A stretch of DNA of 57,027 nt from Actinomycetes bacterium (GCA_021841005.1 JAKBVZ010000006.1:1-57027); one strand, 5' to 3'. Positions 1 to 8,897 are shown, counted from the first letter of the stretch. The notes: a model not told the origin generated them from the sequence alone. A program made the numbers and translations.

Positions 1-60
1 GTCCGGTTCCCCAGCGTCCGGTTCCCCAGCGTCCGGTTCCCCAGCGTCCGGTTCCCCAGT
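1..60 (-). repeat. 15-bp tandem repeat inside trigger factor
   Basis: Four consecutive 15-nt units, identical except for the last base of the fourth, encode GEPDA repeats in the trigger factor frame. The array continues to the window edge, so the true copy number is not visible. The unit length is a multiple of three, so copy-number change keeps the frame. Confidence 0.9.
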
Positions 61-732
61 GCCCATGGATGGCCCGGCATCGGCTGAAGCTGAGTACTCC
101 ACCACTTCCCCGGGACTCGCCCCGACAAGTCGCTCGTCCATCTCCGGTACGTGCGAGCCCGTACCGACCTCGTACACGTAGTCGTCGAGGTGAACTTCAC
201 CCTGAGGACTACCCCTCACCTCCAAGTCCATGGTCACGACGTCTCCTGCCAGAACCGGACGATCCACGCTACGCAACTCCGCCCACTGGCTACGAATCCT
301 GTCTACATAGGAGTCAACCTCCTCCTCGGTAACCCTGGATGATGGCAGTATAATTTCCATGCCCTGGTACCCTGCCACCGACACTGAGGGCCTCACCTCG
401 ACCACTATCTCTATCTGTACGGGACCTTCTTCCTTACCGCTCAATATCTCGATACGAGGATCCGATATCGCCTCTACACCGGTTTCGTTTATGGCAGACA
501 CGTATGCGTCAGGAACCAGATCCTCCATTGCATAAGCCCTCAACGCCTGCGATCCTCCGATGCGAGCCTCAACCACTGGACGGGGCAACTTTCCAGGCCG
601 GAAGCCTTTGACTTTCATGGTTCTCTGCAGACTACGAAACACCTTCTCCACTGCGGCGGAGACCTCGGATTCTTCTATGTCCACTATGAGTCGGACCCGG
701 TTCCCGTCAAGGGACTCTGATATAGTATGCAT
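1..732 (-). CDS. tig: Trigger factor, N-terminal part (runs off the left edge)
   Basis: Ribosome-associated chaperone and peptidyl-prolyl isomerase that binds nascent chains at the exit tunnel. Reading leftward from the ATG at 732, the product begins MHTISESLDGNRVRLIVDIE and has the ribosome-binding signature around GFRPGKLPRPVVE (residues about 45-57), followed by the EIL..V.VRPSV stretch typical of the N-terminal domain and the start of the PPIase domain. An upstream ATG at 757 is closed by an in-frame TAG after three codons, so 732 is the best start. The last visible 20 residues are tandem GEPDA repeats inside or next to the PPIase domain, where trigger factors normally have no such repeat. 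The gene is truncated by the window, so its total length is unknown. The family assignment rests on the N-terminal domain only. Confidence 0.88.
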   Translation of the reverse strand, partial: MHTISESLDGNRVRLIVDIEESEVSAAVEKVFRSLQRTMKVKGFRPGKLPRPVVEARIGGSQALRAYAMEDLVPDAYVSAINETGVEAISDPRIEILSGKEEGPVQIEIVVEVRPSVSVAGYQGMEIILPSSRVTEEEVDSYVDRIRSQWAELRSVDRPVLAGDVVTMDLEVRGSPQGEVHLDDYVYEVGTGSHVPEMDERLVGASPGEVVEYSASADAGPSMGTGEPDAGEPDAGEPDAGEPD

Positions 733-1104
733 AAGGATACCTACACTAGCCACTCATGAGGCACCAATTGTGCATATGCGGAATTATTTCGCAAATGAAT
801 AACGGTGCCAACTGTTTCATGATATATTGGTCGACGAAACGTGGTTGTCATACTACTATTTGGAGTAAAGTTAATGCCTTTTAATGTCTTACATAAGCTT
901 GCCAGCCGTATGCGCGGTGTAGGCAGGCACGCTATAAGCGTGCAATTGATGTTGCAGGGGTATATCATGGTGTTTATTATTTGTCAGAATAGATCCATGG
1001 GGAAAGGCGAAGGCTTTTGCAGAAACAACAGGGTATGCCCACTATCGGAAAGCGACAGATGACACCAGCCGCAATAGGATACCGGGAATCTCAAAGGTAA
1101 TGTA
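733..1104. other. Divergent intergenic region between tig and the GGDEF-EAL gene
   Basis: This stretch of about 370 bp separates two divergent genes and must hold both promoters. It is AT-richer than its surroundings. I see no tRNA, no convincing ORF and no strong promoter or riboswitch match. The segment 990-1090 has several short GC blocks, but it does not match the cyclic-di-GMP riboswitch consensus. Confidence 0.5.
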
Positions 1105-4100
1105 ATGACCATTACGGAAGGCGACCAGCGATACGGCAACACTCGGCAGGATGTGTCCGGCGCGGTCACCAGTGTCATCGTACGCTACGTTCGCAACAAG
1201 TGCGGCGACAAAGGGCTGCTCAGGATGCTGCAGCTGGCAGGAGAATGCAGGCCGATCGAAGTGCTCCGGGATCCTTTCACCTGGAGTTCCTATAGCGAAA
1301 CCATGGCACTTATATCTGCAGCAGCCCAGGTATGCGCAGACAACGATATATCAATACATCTGGGCGAGGAAATGCTGCGCCAGTACGATGGTACCGATGT
1401 AGCCAGCCTGTTGCGTTCCCTCGGCTCTCCAGCGGAAGTCCTGAAGAACGTCACTGCGGCGGCCGCTAAGTTCTTCACGGTGTCCAGCCTGGAAGCGCTC
1501 GAGGTCGGGGACGCTCACGCAATAGTGAGAGCAGTTGGACTACCTGGCCACCGGCGGGATGCCGTACTGTGTGACTTCACCAAAGGGTTACTCTCCCAGG
1601 TACCAGTGCTCTTCGGTCTGATACCGGCCGTCATCACCGAATCGGAATGCGCTGCTCGAGGAGGCCGGTTCTGCCTATACAGCGTGGGGTGGGAAGAGCA
1701 TCAATGGGCCTCCTTCGTGGACGGCAGGAAAAGCATCTACACGATGGCATGGAGAAGCGGTGAGGTGGACGAGGCGCAAGCCGAGATCGAATCCGATAAC
1801 ACCACCAAGGTCAACTACCTGACCGCACAAGTACAGCAGTTGACAGAGCGCCTGCAGGATGTATATTCCACGGCTGCAGACCTGCTGGCCACCGACGACA
1901 TCGACAGCGTGCTCGCCAGGGTGACCGAGAGGGCGGCGCACGCCGTAACCGCTCCTCACTATCTCCTGGCCATCCAGCTGACGCTAGAACAGCCAGTCCA
2001 ACTCCACCACTACGGATTGACCCGGCAGGAGGCGGAGAGAGTGGCGGCAGAGATACTCCGGCCTGAGCCCGACACCCACAATGGCTCGCGTCTCATAGTG
2101 GACGTACGATCCCACAGGCAGTACTACGGCAGGATAGCCGCAATATATCCCGAAGGCGTCCAATTCCTGGCACAAGAAAAGGAGGCGCTCTCCGTATACG
2201 CGAACTATGCAGCAACAGCGCTGGATATGGTCACCGCGCTGGACGATGCCCGTCGCTCCAACGCAACATCCAACGCACTGCTCACGTTCTCCAGGCAACT
2301 CGCATCCCTGACCACGACTGCGGAAATTGCGGAACAACTTTCGGAAACCGTTCCCATGGTGGTAGGCTGCGATACTTCCGCTGTGTTGCTCTGGGATGAT
2401 TCCACCCAGACATTGCGCTCCGTCAAGAGAATAGAACAGGACGGGTCGTCCAGCCAAGACGATCCAGGTGATGAGAACGCGGATGGCATACATGCAAATG
2501 GCGCACATGGTGGAAATGGCGATAGATCCAAGTTCAAGTACGCAGAACCGGTACAGGATGGACAGGAAAACGATACCGGCACGGTACTCAACATTCCACT
2601 CTCGGCATCTCCCCTCATAAAACAAGTAGTGGAGACACGTGACATAATCTTCGTGACTCGCGCCACCAATGACAACCTGACAAAAGATGTACTCGAGCAT
2701 TACGGCATACAGGCAGCTCTGATAGCGCCGATCTTTACCTCCGAGAAATTCCTCGGCATAGTAACCGCCAACTTCAAGCACGAAGTGCAACCAGCCTCCG
2801 TGAGCACCAAGGAGCTACGCGAGCGAATGGTCGGCCTTTCCGACCAGACGGCCGTATCACTGGAAAATGCAAACCTGCTACAACAGATCAGTCACATGGC
2901 ATGGCACGATGCACTGACCGGCCTCCCCAACCGGCGCCTACTGGAAGATCGAGCCAACCAAGCGCTGGTGCAAGCTACACGCGCCGGAGACGTAGTCTGC
3001 ATGTTCTTCGTGGACCTCGACCACTTCAAGGAAGTGAACGATATTCTTGGACACGCTGCTGGAGACCAACTGATCATTGAAGTGGCCGCCCGGCTGTCCC
3101 GCACGGTAAGGCAGCAGGATACGGTGGCGCGCCTTGGTGGTGACGAATTTGCTATCCTACTGCCAGGACTTTCCGATCCTGAAGCGATAGAAGCGCTCGC
3201 ACGCAGGATGCTCGCGACTTTAAGCATGCCGTTCAATCTATCTGGCCAGGAGGCATATGTGACCGGATCGATAGGTGTAGCTATGGCACCGCGAGATGGT
3301 AATACGTATGACGAATTACTCTCCAGCGCAGACGCGGCGATGTACCGCTCCAAAGGAATGGGGAAGAATACGTTTCAGGCATTCAATGCCGAGGAGGATC
3401 GTACGAGCACAACGGATAGCTTTCACCTGGAAAAAGACCTGCACAAGGCGCTCGAACGAAAAGAGTTGTTTGTCCTCTACCAGCCATTCATTGATCTCGG
3501 AACTGCCAAGGTGGTTGGCGTGGAAGCACTATTACGCTGGGAACATCCTACCAGGGGGACGCTCGAACCCGCAACATTCATCGAGATCGCCGAATCATCG
3601 GATCTCATAGTACAGATCGACAGCTGGGTGATGAGTGAGGCATGCAGGCAGCTACGCCGCTGGTTGGACATAGGTCTCCCACCCCTGCGGATAGCCATCA
3701 ATGTATCCACTAGGGATCTTGCTACCGAAGAATACGTAGACAGCGTCCTTGCGGCACTGGAGAACACCGCCCTCGACCCATCCCTTATCGAGTTGGAACT
3801 GACCGAAAGAGTGGTATTCGACGATGCTGGAACCATGCAAGCCAACATTGAAAGACTTCAGAAGATAGGCGTGCGCTTCTCGGTGGACGATTTCGGCACA
3901 GGATCGTCCGGGATGGACAGGATCGGGGCTTTCCCTGTCTCCATCCTGAAAATCGACCGTTCATTCGTGCAGGTTCTCGGTCCCGACGACCAATCCCAGG
4001 TAATAATACAGGCCATCATCGGAATGGCCAAGGATCTGGGTATGAGTTGCGTAGCAGAGGGGGTTGAGACATCCACACAAAGCCGGATACTGCTACAACG

Positions 4101-4278
4101 TGGCTGCACCACCGCGCAGGGATTCTTCTTCAGCCCTCCCCTGCTGGCTACAGATGTCGAACGCATGCTGCAATCCAGCGCTCGCAACATCGCGGTAGCT
4201 GACAAAATCGACAAGGCAGGCGCAGTGGACGGTGCAAGGTTACTGGATGGCGCAGGGCCATCCAGTAATGCCATATAG
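1105..4278 (+). CDS. V4R-GAF-GAF-GGDEF-EAL cyclic-di-GMP signalling protein
   Basis: A 1057-residue, predicted soluble protein expected both to make and to break cyclic di-GMP. The N-terminal ~200 residues resemble a V4R/heme-NO-binding-like sensor fold, with a late Cys pair in ESECAARGGRFCLYSVGW. Two GAF-like domains follow (about 255-385 and 395-600); the second has a hydrophilic low-complexity insertion of about 45 residues. The GGDEF domain has an intact GGDEF motif near residue 678 and an RQQD inhibitory I-site five residues before it. The EAL domain has EALLRW near residue 807, plus INVS, ELTE, DDFGTG, KIDRSF and AEGVE, so all metal-binding and catalytic residues appear present. The ATG at 1105 follows an AAAGG-like site. 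The signal sensed is unknown. The V4R assignment is less certain than the other domains. Confidence 0.9.
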   Translation: MTITEGDQRYGNTRQDVSGAVTSVIVRYVRNKCGDKGLLRMLQLAGECRPIEVLRDPFTWSSYSETMALISAAAQVCADNDISIHLGEEMLRQYDGTDVASLLRSLGSPAEVLKNVTAAAAKFFTVSSLEALEVGDAHAIVRAVGLPGHRRDAVLCDFTKGLLSQVPVLFGLIPAVITESECAARGGRFCLYSVGWEEHQWASFVDGRKSIYTMAWRSGEVDEAQAEIESDNTTKVNYLTAQVQQLTERLQDVYSTAADLLATDDIDSVLARVTERAAHAVTAPHYLLAIQLTLEQPVQLHHYGLTRQEAERVAAEILRPEPDTHNGSRLIVDVRSHRQYYGRIAAIYPEGVQFLAQEKEALSVYANYAATALDMVTALDDARRSNATSNALLTFSRQLASLTTTAEIAEQLSETVPMVVGCDTSAVLLWDDSTQTLRSVKRIEQDGSSSQDDPGDENADGIHANGAHGGNGDRSKFKYAEPVQDGQENDTGTVLNIPLSASPLIKQVVETRDIIFVTRATNDNLTKDVLEHYGIQAALIAPIFTSEKFLGIVTANFKHEVQPASVSTKELRERMVGLSDQTAVSLENANLLQQISHMAWHDALTGLPNRRLLEDRANQALVQATRAGDVVCMFFVDLDHFKEVNDILGHAAGDQLIIEVAARLSRTVRQQDTVARLGGDEFAILLPGLSDPEAIEALARRMLATLSMPFNLSGQEAYVTGSIGVAMAPRDGNTYDELLSSADAAMYRSKGMGKNTFQAFNAEEDRTSTTDSFHLEKDLHKALERKELFVLYQPFIDLGTAKVVGVEALLRWEHPTRGTLEPATFIEIAESSDLIVQIDSWVMSEACRQLRRWLDIGLPPLRIAINVSTRDLATEEYVDSVLAALENTALDPSLIELELTERVVFDDAGTMQANIERLQKIGVRFSVDDFGTGSSGMDRIGAFPVSILKIDRSFVQVLGPDDQSQVIIQAIIGMAKDLGMSCVAEGVETSTQSRILLQRGCTTAQGFFFSPPLLATDVERMLQSSARNIAVADKIDKAGAVDGARLLDGAGPSSNAI
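4240..4268 (+). terminator. Perfect 12-bp stem-loop over the GGDEF-EAL stop region
   Basis: TTACTGGATGGC (4240-4251) and its exact complement (4257-4268) enclose a 5-nt loop. The hairpin covers the last codons of the gene. It lacks a U-run, so it could be a weak terminator or an mRNA 3'-end stabiliser. Confidence 0.4.
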
Positions 4279-4303
4279 CGCTATTATTACCTGATGATCC
4301 CCT

Positions 4304-4413
4304 ACACCATACAACAAGCCATAGCATTATGAATGGCATGTTCTTGTGCTCATCACACTGCCAAACAACTTCGCCGGACACCATACAACAAGCCATAGCA
4401 CTATGAATGGCAT
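4304..4413. repeat. 36-bp direct duplication, 74-bp period, upstream of the transporter
   Basis: Positions 4304-4339 and 4378-4413 match at 35 of 36 bases and are separated by 38 unrelated bases. It has the same layout (about 35-bp repeat, about 35-bp spacer, period close to 70) as several other loci in this window, but its spacer lacks the GCTGCGGC palindrome. It fills most of the gap before the transporter gene. Confidence 0.85.
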
Positions 4414-4434
4414 AGCAACGATGGGCAAGGCTCT

Positions 4435-6390
4435 TTGAAGCGTAACCCCACCAAGTCGACCGGATCACCTGTACCACCGGGGCATACCCGGTACACGAGC
4501 TGTGGCATAGCGGCCGCAGCAGATTCAGCCGGACCGCCCGTCCCGCCAGGTCCTACCGGCAGCAAGGTGACTCGCATCTGGAAGATACTGGTAGGCCCCC
4601 CTCTCAGAGCTGACCAGGTCACAAGTGAGGAACTCAGCCCCGTAGAAGGCCTTCCGGCTCTCTCCCTTGACGCTCTCACCTCGGTGGCCTATGGTCCCCA
4701 GGCCATCGCTTTAGTACTTGCAGGAGCAGGGGCTGTCGCTCTAAAATTTGCATTGCCCATCACGATTGCCATCGTCGTCCTCCTTGCCTTGCTCGTATCA
4801 TCGTATCGCCAGGTAATAGAAGGATTCCCCCAGGGAGGTGGCGCGTATGCCGTAAGTAGGGCTCACTTGGGAGCGGGGTTTTCCAGGCTGGCAGCTGCCT
4901 CTCTCATAGTTGACTACACACTCACAGTGGCCGTTTCGATAGCCGCAGGAGTGGCAGGCCTGGTATCCGCCTTCCAGCCACTGGCACCTTACACCGTCCT
5001 GCTATGCCTTGCCATGCTTGCGATCATCACCCTACTGAACCTTCGAGGGCTCGGAGACAGCGCCCGGGCATTCCTCTTGCCAACTGCCGCTTTCATAGTG
5101 GGCCTACTGGCGGTCATCGTCGTAGGCATCATCCACCCCATCGCTCCACACGTGTACCAGCCCGGAAAATCGCTGGTGGCCACACATGCGCTTCAAGTAA
5201 TCGGCGTTCTTCTCATCCTGAAGGCATTCTCTTCAGGATGCTCGGCCCTGACGGGTGTAGAAGCGATCGCAAACGGCGTACCACTGTTCGAACAGCCTCG
5301 GGTAAGGCGAGCCAAGCAGACGGAGCTACTGTTGGGAGTGATCCTTGCTGTCATGTTGCTTGGGTTGGGTGTCCTCATAGCTCACTTCCACGTGGCACCC
5401 AGGATGCACGACACTGTACTTTCCCAGGTGATGGCCATATCTGTGGGTAGAACCTGGGCTTACTATACGGTCACGATCTCCATTACCATAGTGCTCGGCA
5501 TGGCCGCGAACACATCCTTCGGTGGCCTGCCTATCCTCGCCAGCCTGCTTGCCCGCGACAACTACCTACCGCACCTGTTCTCCATGAGAGGGGACCGTCT
5601 CGTCTACACAAAGGGGGTATGGGTCCTGGCGGTACTGTCAGGGCTGATACTGGTAGTGGTAAGTGGCAATACCGATACACTGATACCGCTCTTTGCAATA
5701 GGGGTGTTCACTGGCTTTACCCTGGCCCAGGCAGGTATGGTCATACACTGGCGAAGCAACCACGCCCCCGGATGGCGCTGGCGGGCCATGCTCAATGCAG
5801 TGGGGGCCACAGTCACCGGTCTCGCCACGCTGGTATTCGTATTCTCCAAATTCGTGGCTGGCGCATGGATCGTGGTAATCGCCATTCCCGCCATTATGTT
5901 GCTCTTCCAGCACGTACACAGATACTATGCGGCTGTCGGAAAGGAGCTGGACATTTTCGGATCAACAAACGTGCCTGTCCCCCACTGCGACCTACTGGTC
6001 TTAGTCCCGATTACGGGTATCACCCAGCTGTCGAGAGCAACCATATCCCAGGCGATGACCTTTGGCGGTGAGGTAGTGGCGGTACACGTAGCATTCCCTG
6101 ATGCCGGCAGTGAGGAAGAAGAGATGCGGAAACGATGGGAGAGATGGAACCCTGGCGTGCCTCTCGTTATGCTCCAAACCAGGTACCACTCCGTCGTAAG
6201 GCCCATCACCAGATATGTCCTACAAGCTATACATGACGGCAAGGATGTCGTGGTTCTCATTGGCGAGATGGAGCCCCGGCTGCTCCGCCACCGGTTGCTC
6301 CACAACCAGATGGGCACCGTGCTCAGCATGTCGCTACGGCGTCACACGGACGCCACCGTAGCCATTCTCCCTATGCATGTGAACGACTGA
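4435..6390 (+). CDS. KimA-like potassium transporter (APC superfamily)
   Basis: Predicted proton-coupled potassium symporter of the inner membrane with about 12 transmembrane segments and a soluble C-terminal domain. The segments SLDALTSVAYGPQA (with the Asp and Tyr of the ion site), GFPQGGGAYAVSRAHLG, FSSGCSALTGVEAIANG and the C-terminal LLHNQMGTVLSM follow Bacillus KimA closely along the whole length. The reported start is a TTG at 4435 with GGGCAAGG upstream; a GTG about 45 codons later (KVTRIWKILVG) would give a product of normal family length. The N-terminal extension between these starts carries a palindromic element framed by two PVPPG-type repeats, so either it is an added extension or translation begins after it. 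The last ten codons and stop are duplicated downstream (6361-6469). General amino-acid permease function is the alternative. Confidence 0.82.
   Translation: MKRNPTKSTGSPVPPGHTRYTSCGIAAAADSAGPPVPPGPTGSKVTRIWKILVGPPLRADQVTSEELSPVEGLPALSLDALTSVAYGPQAIALVLAGAGAVALKFALPITIAIVVLLALLVSSYRQVIEGFPQGGGAYAVSRAHLGAGFSRLAAASLIVDYTLTVAVSIAAGVAGLVSAFQPLAPYTVLLCLAMLAIITLLNLRGLGDSARAFLLPTAAFIVGLLAVIVVGIIHPIAPHVYQPGKSLVATHALQVIGVLLILKAFSSGCSALTGVEAIANGVPLFEQPRVRRAKQTELLLGVILAVMLLGLGVLIAHFHVAPRMHDTVLSQVMAISVGRTWAYYTVTISITIVLGMAANTSFGGLPILASLLARDNYLPHLFSMRGDRLVYTKGVWVLAVLSGLILVVVSGNTDTLIPLFAIGVFTGFTLAQAGMVIHWRSNHAPGWRWRAMLNAVGATVTGLATLVFVFSKFVAGAWIVVIAIPAIMLLFQHVHRYYAAVGKELDIFGSTNVPVPHCDLLVLVPITGITQLSRATISQAMTFGGEVVAVHVAFPDAGSEEEEMRKRWERWNPGVPLVMLQTRYHSVVRPITRYVLQAIHDGKDVVVLIGEMEPRLLRHRLLHNQMGTVLSMSLRRHTDATVAILPMHVND
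4462..4550 (+). repeat. Palindromic element, locus 1 (in the transporter N-terminus)
   Basis: The hairpin arms are at 4499-4506 and 4513-4520 (GCTGTGGC and GCCGCAGC, one wobble pair, 6-nt loop). They are read in frame as SCGIAAAA. Flanking blocks 4462-4482 and 4531-4551 encode GSPVPPG and GPPVPPG with differences almost only at third codon positions. The period is 69 bp. This copy looks older than those at the other loci. Confidence 0.7.
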
Positions 6391-6469
6391 GAATGGAGGT
6401 CCTCGCGACCACCACTTAGACGCACGCAAGGCCATTCTCCCTATGCATGTGAACGACTGAGAATGGAGG
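6361..6469 (+). repeat. 39-bp perfect duplication, 70-bp period, at the transporter 3' end
   Basis: Positions 6361-6399 and 6431-6469 are identical. The first copy encodes the last ten residues and the stop codon of the transporter. The 31-bp spacer has no clear relation to the palindromic element. Between the second copy and the next gene (6470-6599) I see only a CAA-rich stretch and a likely ribosome-binding site at AAGGAG before 6600. Confidence 0.92.
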
Positions 6470-6599
6470 AGGGGGAGCATGTTGGCGTGCATGGACAACA
6501 ACAACAACAACACAGCAATGCGAAGCCAGGGGGGCGACGATTCCGAGACGCCTATCCGCTGGCCTCTAGGGTGAACTCATTGAAGCAAGGAGAAACTCG

Positions 6600-6953
6600 A
6601 TGAAACTGTGGTCACGTGGCCTGGGACCCAGGGAACTGGTGATGGATTTCACTCATTATGCAGTGCGACGCTCCGATGATGGAGGGATCGAGATTTTCGG
6701 CGTCACCGAACAGCCTGTCAGTTGGGAGTTCAGGGTGCACATAGGCGAAGAGGATATCCCGGGAATAGCAAGCAGTTCGCAGCCCCTGCGACTTGGCTAC
6801 TTCAGACCAAATGACCTCTGCTCACGCGTGGAGACACCCATCCCAGGGCTGCTCGTGGCAGGCGCCTCTGTGCATCCTGGCGGCATGATACTGGGCGGCC
6901 CAGGCTATCTAGGCGCCAAGGTGGCAATGGACATACGTGGGCTGAGTGCCTGA
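6600..6953 (+). CDS. Small conserved-type protein joined to an FAD-oxidoreductase-like C-terminus
   Basis: A 117-residue product with a good site (AAGGAG) before the ATG. Residues 1-56 (MKLWSRGLGPRELVMDFTHY to IGEEDIPGI) resemble a small actinobacterial protein of unknown function that I recall from memory. Residues about 77-117 (TPIPGLLVAGASVHPGGMIL, then GGPGYLGAKVA) instead resemble the C-terminal FAD-contacting end of phytoene-desaturase-like oxidoreductases. A stand-alone FAD tail cannot form an oxidoreductase, so the ORF may be a recombination product of two genes or a decayed remnant. The function is not known. It lies downstream of the duplicated transporter tail, a region with signs of rearrangement. 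Confidence 0.55.
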   Translation: MKLWSRGLGPRELVMDFTHYAVRRSDDGGIEIFGVTEQPVSWEFRVHIGEEDIPGIASSSQPLRLGYFRPNDLCSRVETPIPGLLVAGASVHPGGMILGGPGYLGAKVAMDIRGLSA

Positions 6954-7123
6954 ACGCTGCGGCGGACCGTTCCCTGACGCTCTGTTCACCCAAATGGCAA
7001 TGTATCTGCTGGCCCGGACACCTCGGTACGCTGTACGCTGGTACATCATGCAAGCACAAAGTGGATGGTGGATAATTGCAACCGACCTGTGGCAAGACCG
7101 ACTCATTCCGGAAAAGCCGCCAA

Positions 7124-7576
7124 TCAGGTGACGAGACGGAGGAGGGCCTGTCTCGCATCCTCAGATTTTTCGGCCTCCTTCGACAAGCGTGCCGCAAGCC
7201 GTTGCGTCCACTCCCCGACTGTCAAGGTATCATGACGTATCGCGATGCCTCCCATTACCTTCGCAACAGTAGGCACGAGTCGTCCGTGCTGTTTCGAGAT
7301 GGAATACTGCTCCTCCTCCAGTAGGACCACCACTTCCGACACACCGCCACGCCCGAGCAAGCCTGCCTTTTTCACCTGCACCGCCGCCGGCCATGCCGAC
7401 CCCAACTGATCCGCCAGATAGCCGAGCAATAGCTGGTCATCCCTGGCCTGCTCGGCAAGAAGCTGCGCAAAGGCCTCCACCTCGTATCCCTGGACATCAT
7501 TGTTCTCCGGCATGCTTTCGAGCCCCTTGGTGGATTCCTGAGGTTCTCCCGGATCTCTGGGTACCATATCGCTCAT
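7124..7576 (-). CDS. Conserved hypothetical protein next to the YbjQ-like cluster
   Basis: A 150-residue soluble protein of unknown function. The acidic N-terminus (about 35 residues) is followed by a helical region and a short beta-rich region (VSEVVVLLEEEQYSISKQHG, VPTVAKVMGGIAIRHDTLTV) and an Arg/Ala-rich helical tail. I recall similar proteins in acidimicrobial genomes, but no named domain. It is last in the minus-strand cluster, 112 bp after the YbjQ-type gene that ends at 7689. The ATG at 7576 is preferred over the TTG at 7585. Confidence 0.65.
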   Translation of the reverse strand: MSDMVPRDPGEPQESTKGLESMPENNDVQGYEVEAFAQLLAEQARDDQLLLGYLADQLGSAWPAAVQVKKAGLLGRGGVSEVVVLLEEEQYSISKQHGRLVPTVAKVMGGIAIRHDTLTVGEWTQRLAARLSKEAEKSEDARQALLRLVT

Positions 7577-7688
7577 CGATCCCAACTTACATCAATCATG
7601 CACTCACTGCAATGGAGCCCACCAAAGGTAGGCCACGACAGGCCCTTGCCGGTCGACCAGCAGCGGGGAACGGTGTGAGCCTCTAAGG

Positions 7689-8897
7689 TCATCCTTCCTT
7701 GTGCATTGCAGTAGGGGACGTACGAATTATCTCGTCCTCAAGCGGAACGGTCAGCCTGGGAATAAGCCTGATGTGCTCACGGGCAATCTGGCTGATGGCG
7801 GTGCCCATCGCGAAGAACTCTATGGTATGACTGCCTCCCCATCCGTGGGACGACTCCTCCACGGTCACGCCTACCACTCCATCAGACCCACAAGAAACCG
7901 CCTCGTCCTGCATGCGCCCCATCGCCAGTTCACGCGCCTCGTAAAGAGCCCTCGTGTATGCCTCTATCTCCATGTTCTGGCGGTTGGCCACCGTTGTGGC
8001 GAAGCTCCGAGTCCGCACGTAGTAGACACACGAACCCATCACCACCTGGATGGGCATGTAACCCGCCTTGACAAGAAGGTAAAAATCCTGACCAGAAAGG
8101 TGGCTGGAAAAGAAGCTCACACCCTTTGCGCTACTGTGATGCACCCCCTGAGCACCCTGCACCCCTGCAGCTGAACCGCGGGCATCATCGGATGTACCCC
8201 CCCGAACAGGCATGCGCCTGATCGCGGTACCCAGAGCTAGGAAACGACTCGTCGAAGAGCCTGCTTCACCCACAGAGAATGGATTGACGAGCAACCGCAC
8301 GCCTACCACACCGGACCCACCCGCATGCTGCCCTTCACCGGCGAGCCGGTTCAAAGCAGTGCGGCGCGCATTATGCATCGCAGCAGAGAGCATCTGGATC
8401 TCCATCCCGATCCCAGACATCAAACCTCCCTGGGGAAGACCGGCCCCTTGGCCTCCGCCGGCACCCTGTCCCATGCCTCCGCTGGCCATACCGCCGCCCC
8501 ACGACCCCGGACCGTAAGGAATATAAGGCATTCCAGTGTGATATACGCAAGAGCCCTTGACAAAGGATATTGGCTCGTAGCCCGCCTGCTTGACAAGGAT
8601 GGACTCGTCCACGCTCAGGTCAGAGGAGAAGAACCGCCCTCCCTGAGATGTCTGAGCCGGAGAGGCGCTTTTCTCCCCTTGGGCTCCTCTGGCCTTGTTC
8701 CGGGAGCGCTGCAGTGCCGCATGCGGACTCCCCCAATTGCCAAAGTACAGTTCAAAGTACTCCGGCGTTTCGCCGCCTTCTCCAGCCGCCTTCGAACTAC
8801 CATCTCTTGCAGAACCGACTCTTGCCGCCAGTGCATTCATGGCCCGGGCGCCCACATCTCCGCCCGCTGCAAGATCCCTACCATCCTGTGCGCTCAT
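7689..8897 (-). CDS. Tandem YbjQ-like (putative heavy-metal-binding) protein, copy 3
   Basis: A 402-residue protein with two YbjQ-like units. Unit 1 begins near FFSSDLSVDESILVKQAGYE, with SCVYHTG next, and unit 2 near FFSSHLSGQDFYLLVKAGYM, with GSCVYYVR. Both continue with the helix-plus-strand pattern A...ARELAMGRMQDEA and DGVVGVTVE..., and end near FAMGTAI, as in the YbjQ fold. Single YbjQ proteins are about 110 residues and form pentamers; the biochemical role is unsettled and metal binding is only a family name. A Gly/Met-rich stretch of about 40 residues (GGGMASGGMGQGAGGG) interrupts unit 1. The start overlaps the stop of the upstream paralogue by ATGA, so the two are probably translationally coupled. 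Confidence 0.78.
   Translation of the reverse strand: MSAQDGRDLAAGGDVGARAMNALAARVGSARDGSSKAAGEGGETPEYFELYFGNWGSPHAALQRSRNKARGAQGEKSASPAQTSQGGRFFSSDLSVDESILVKQAGYEPISFVKGSCVYHTGMPYIPYGPGSWGGGMASGGMGQGAGGGQGAGLPQGGLMSGIGMEIQMLSAAMHNARRTALNRLAGEGQHAGGSGVVGVRLLVNPFSVGEAGSSTSRFLALGTAIRRMPVRGGTSDDARGSAAGVQGAQGVHHSSAKGVSFFSSHLSGQDFYLLVKAGYMPIQVVMGSCVYYVRTRSFATTVANRQNMEIEAYTRALYEARELAMGRMQDEAVSCGSDGVVGVTVEESSHGWGGSHTIEFFAMGTAISQIAREHIRLIPRLTVPLEDEIIRTSPTAMHKEG

Noticed and set aside
990-1100. Possible cyclic-di-GMP riboswitch upstream of the GGDEF-EAL gene
   Set aside because: The stretch has GAAAG and AGGATACCGGG pieces, but the core GCAAAGCC element and the paired helices of the GEMM-I consensus are missing, and GEMM-II does not fit either.
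1984-2790. A long minus-strand ORF inside the GGDEF-EAL gene
   Set aside because: It is fully covered by a gene with clear domains, and its Cys/Tyr/Gly-rich composition is typical of an antisense shadow.
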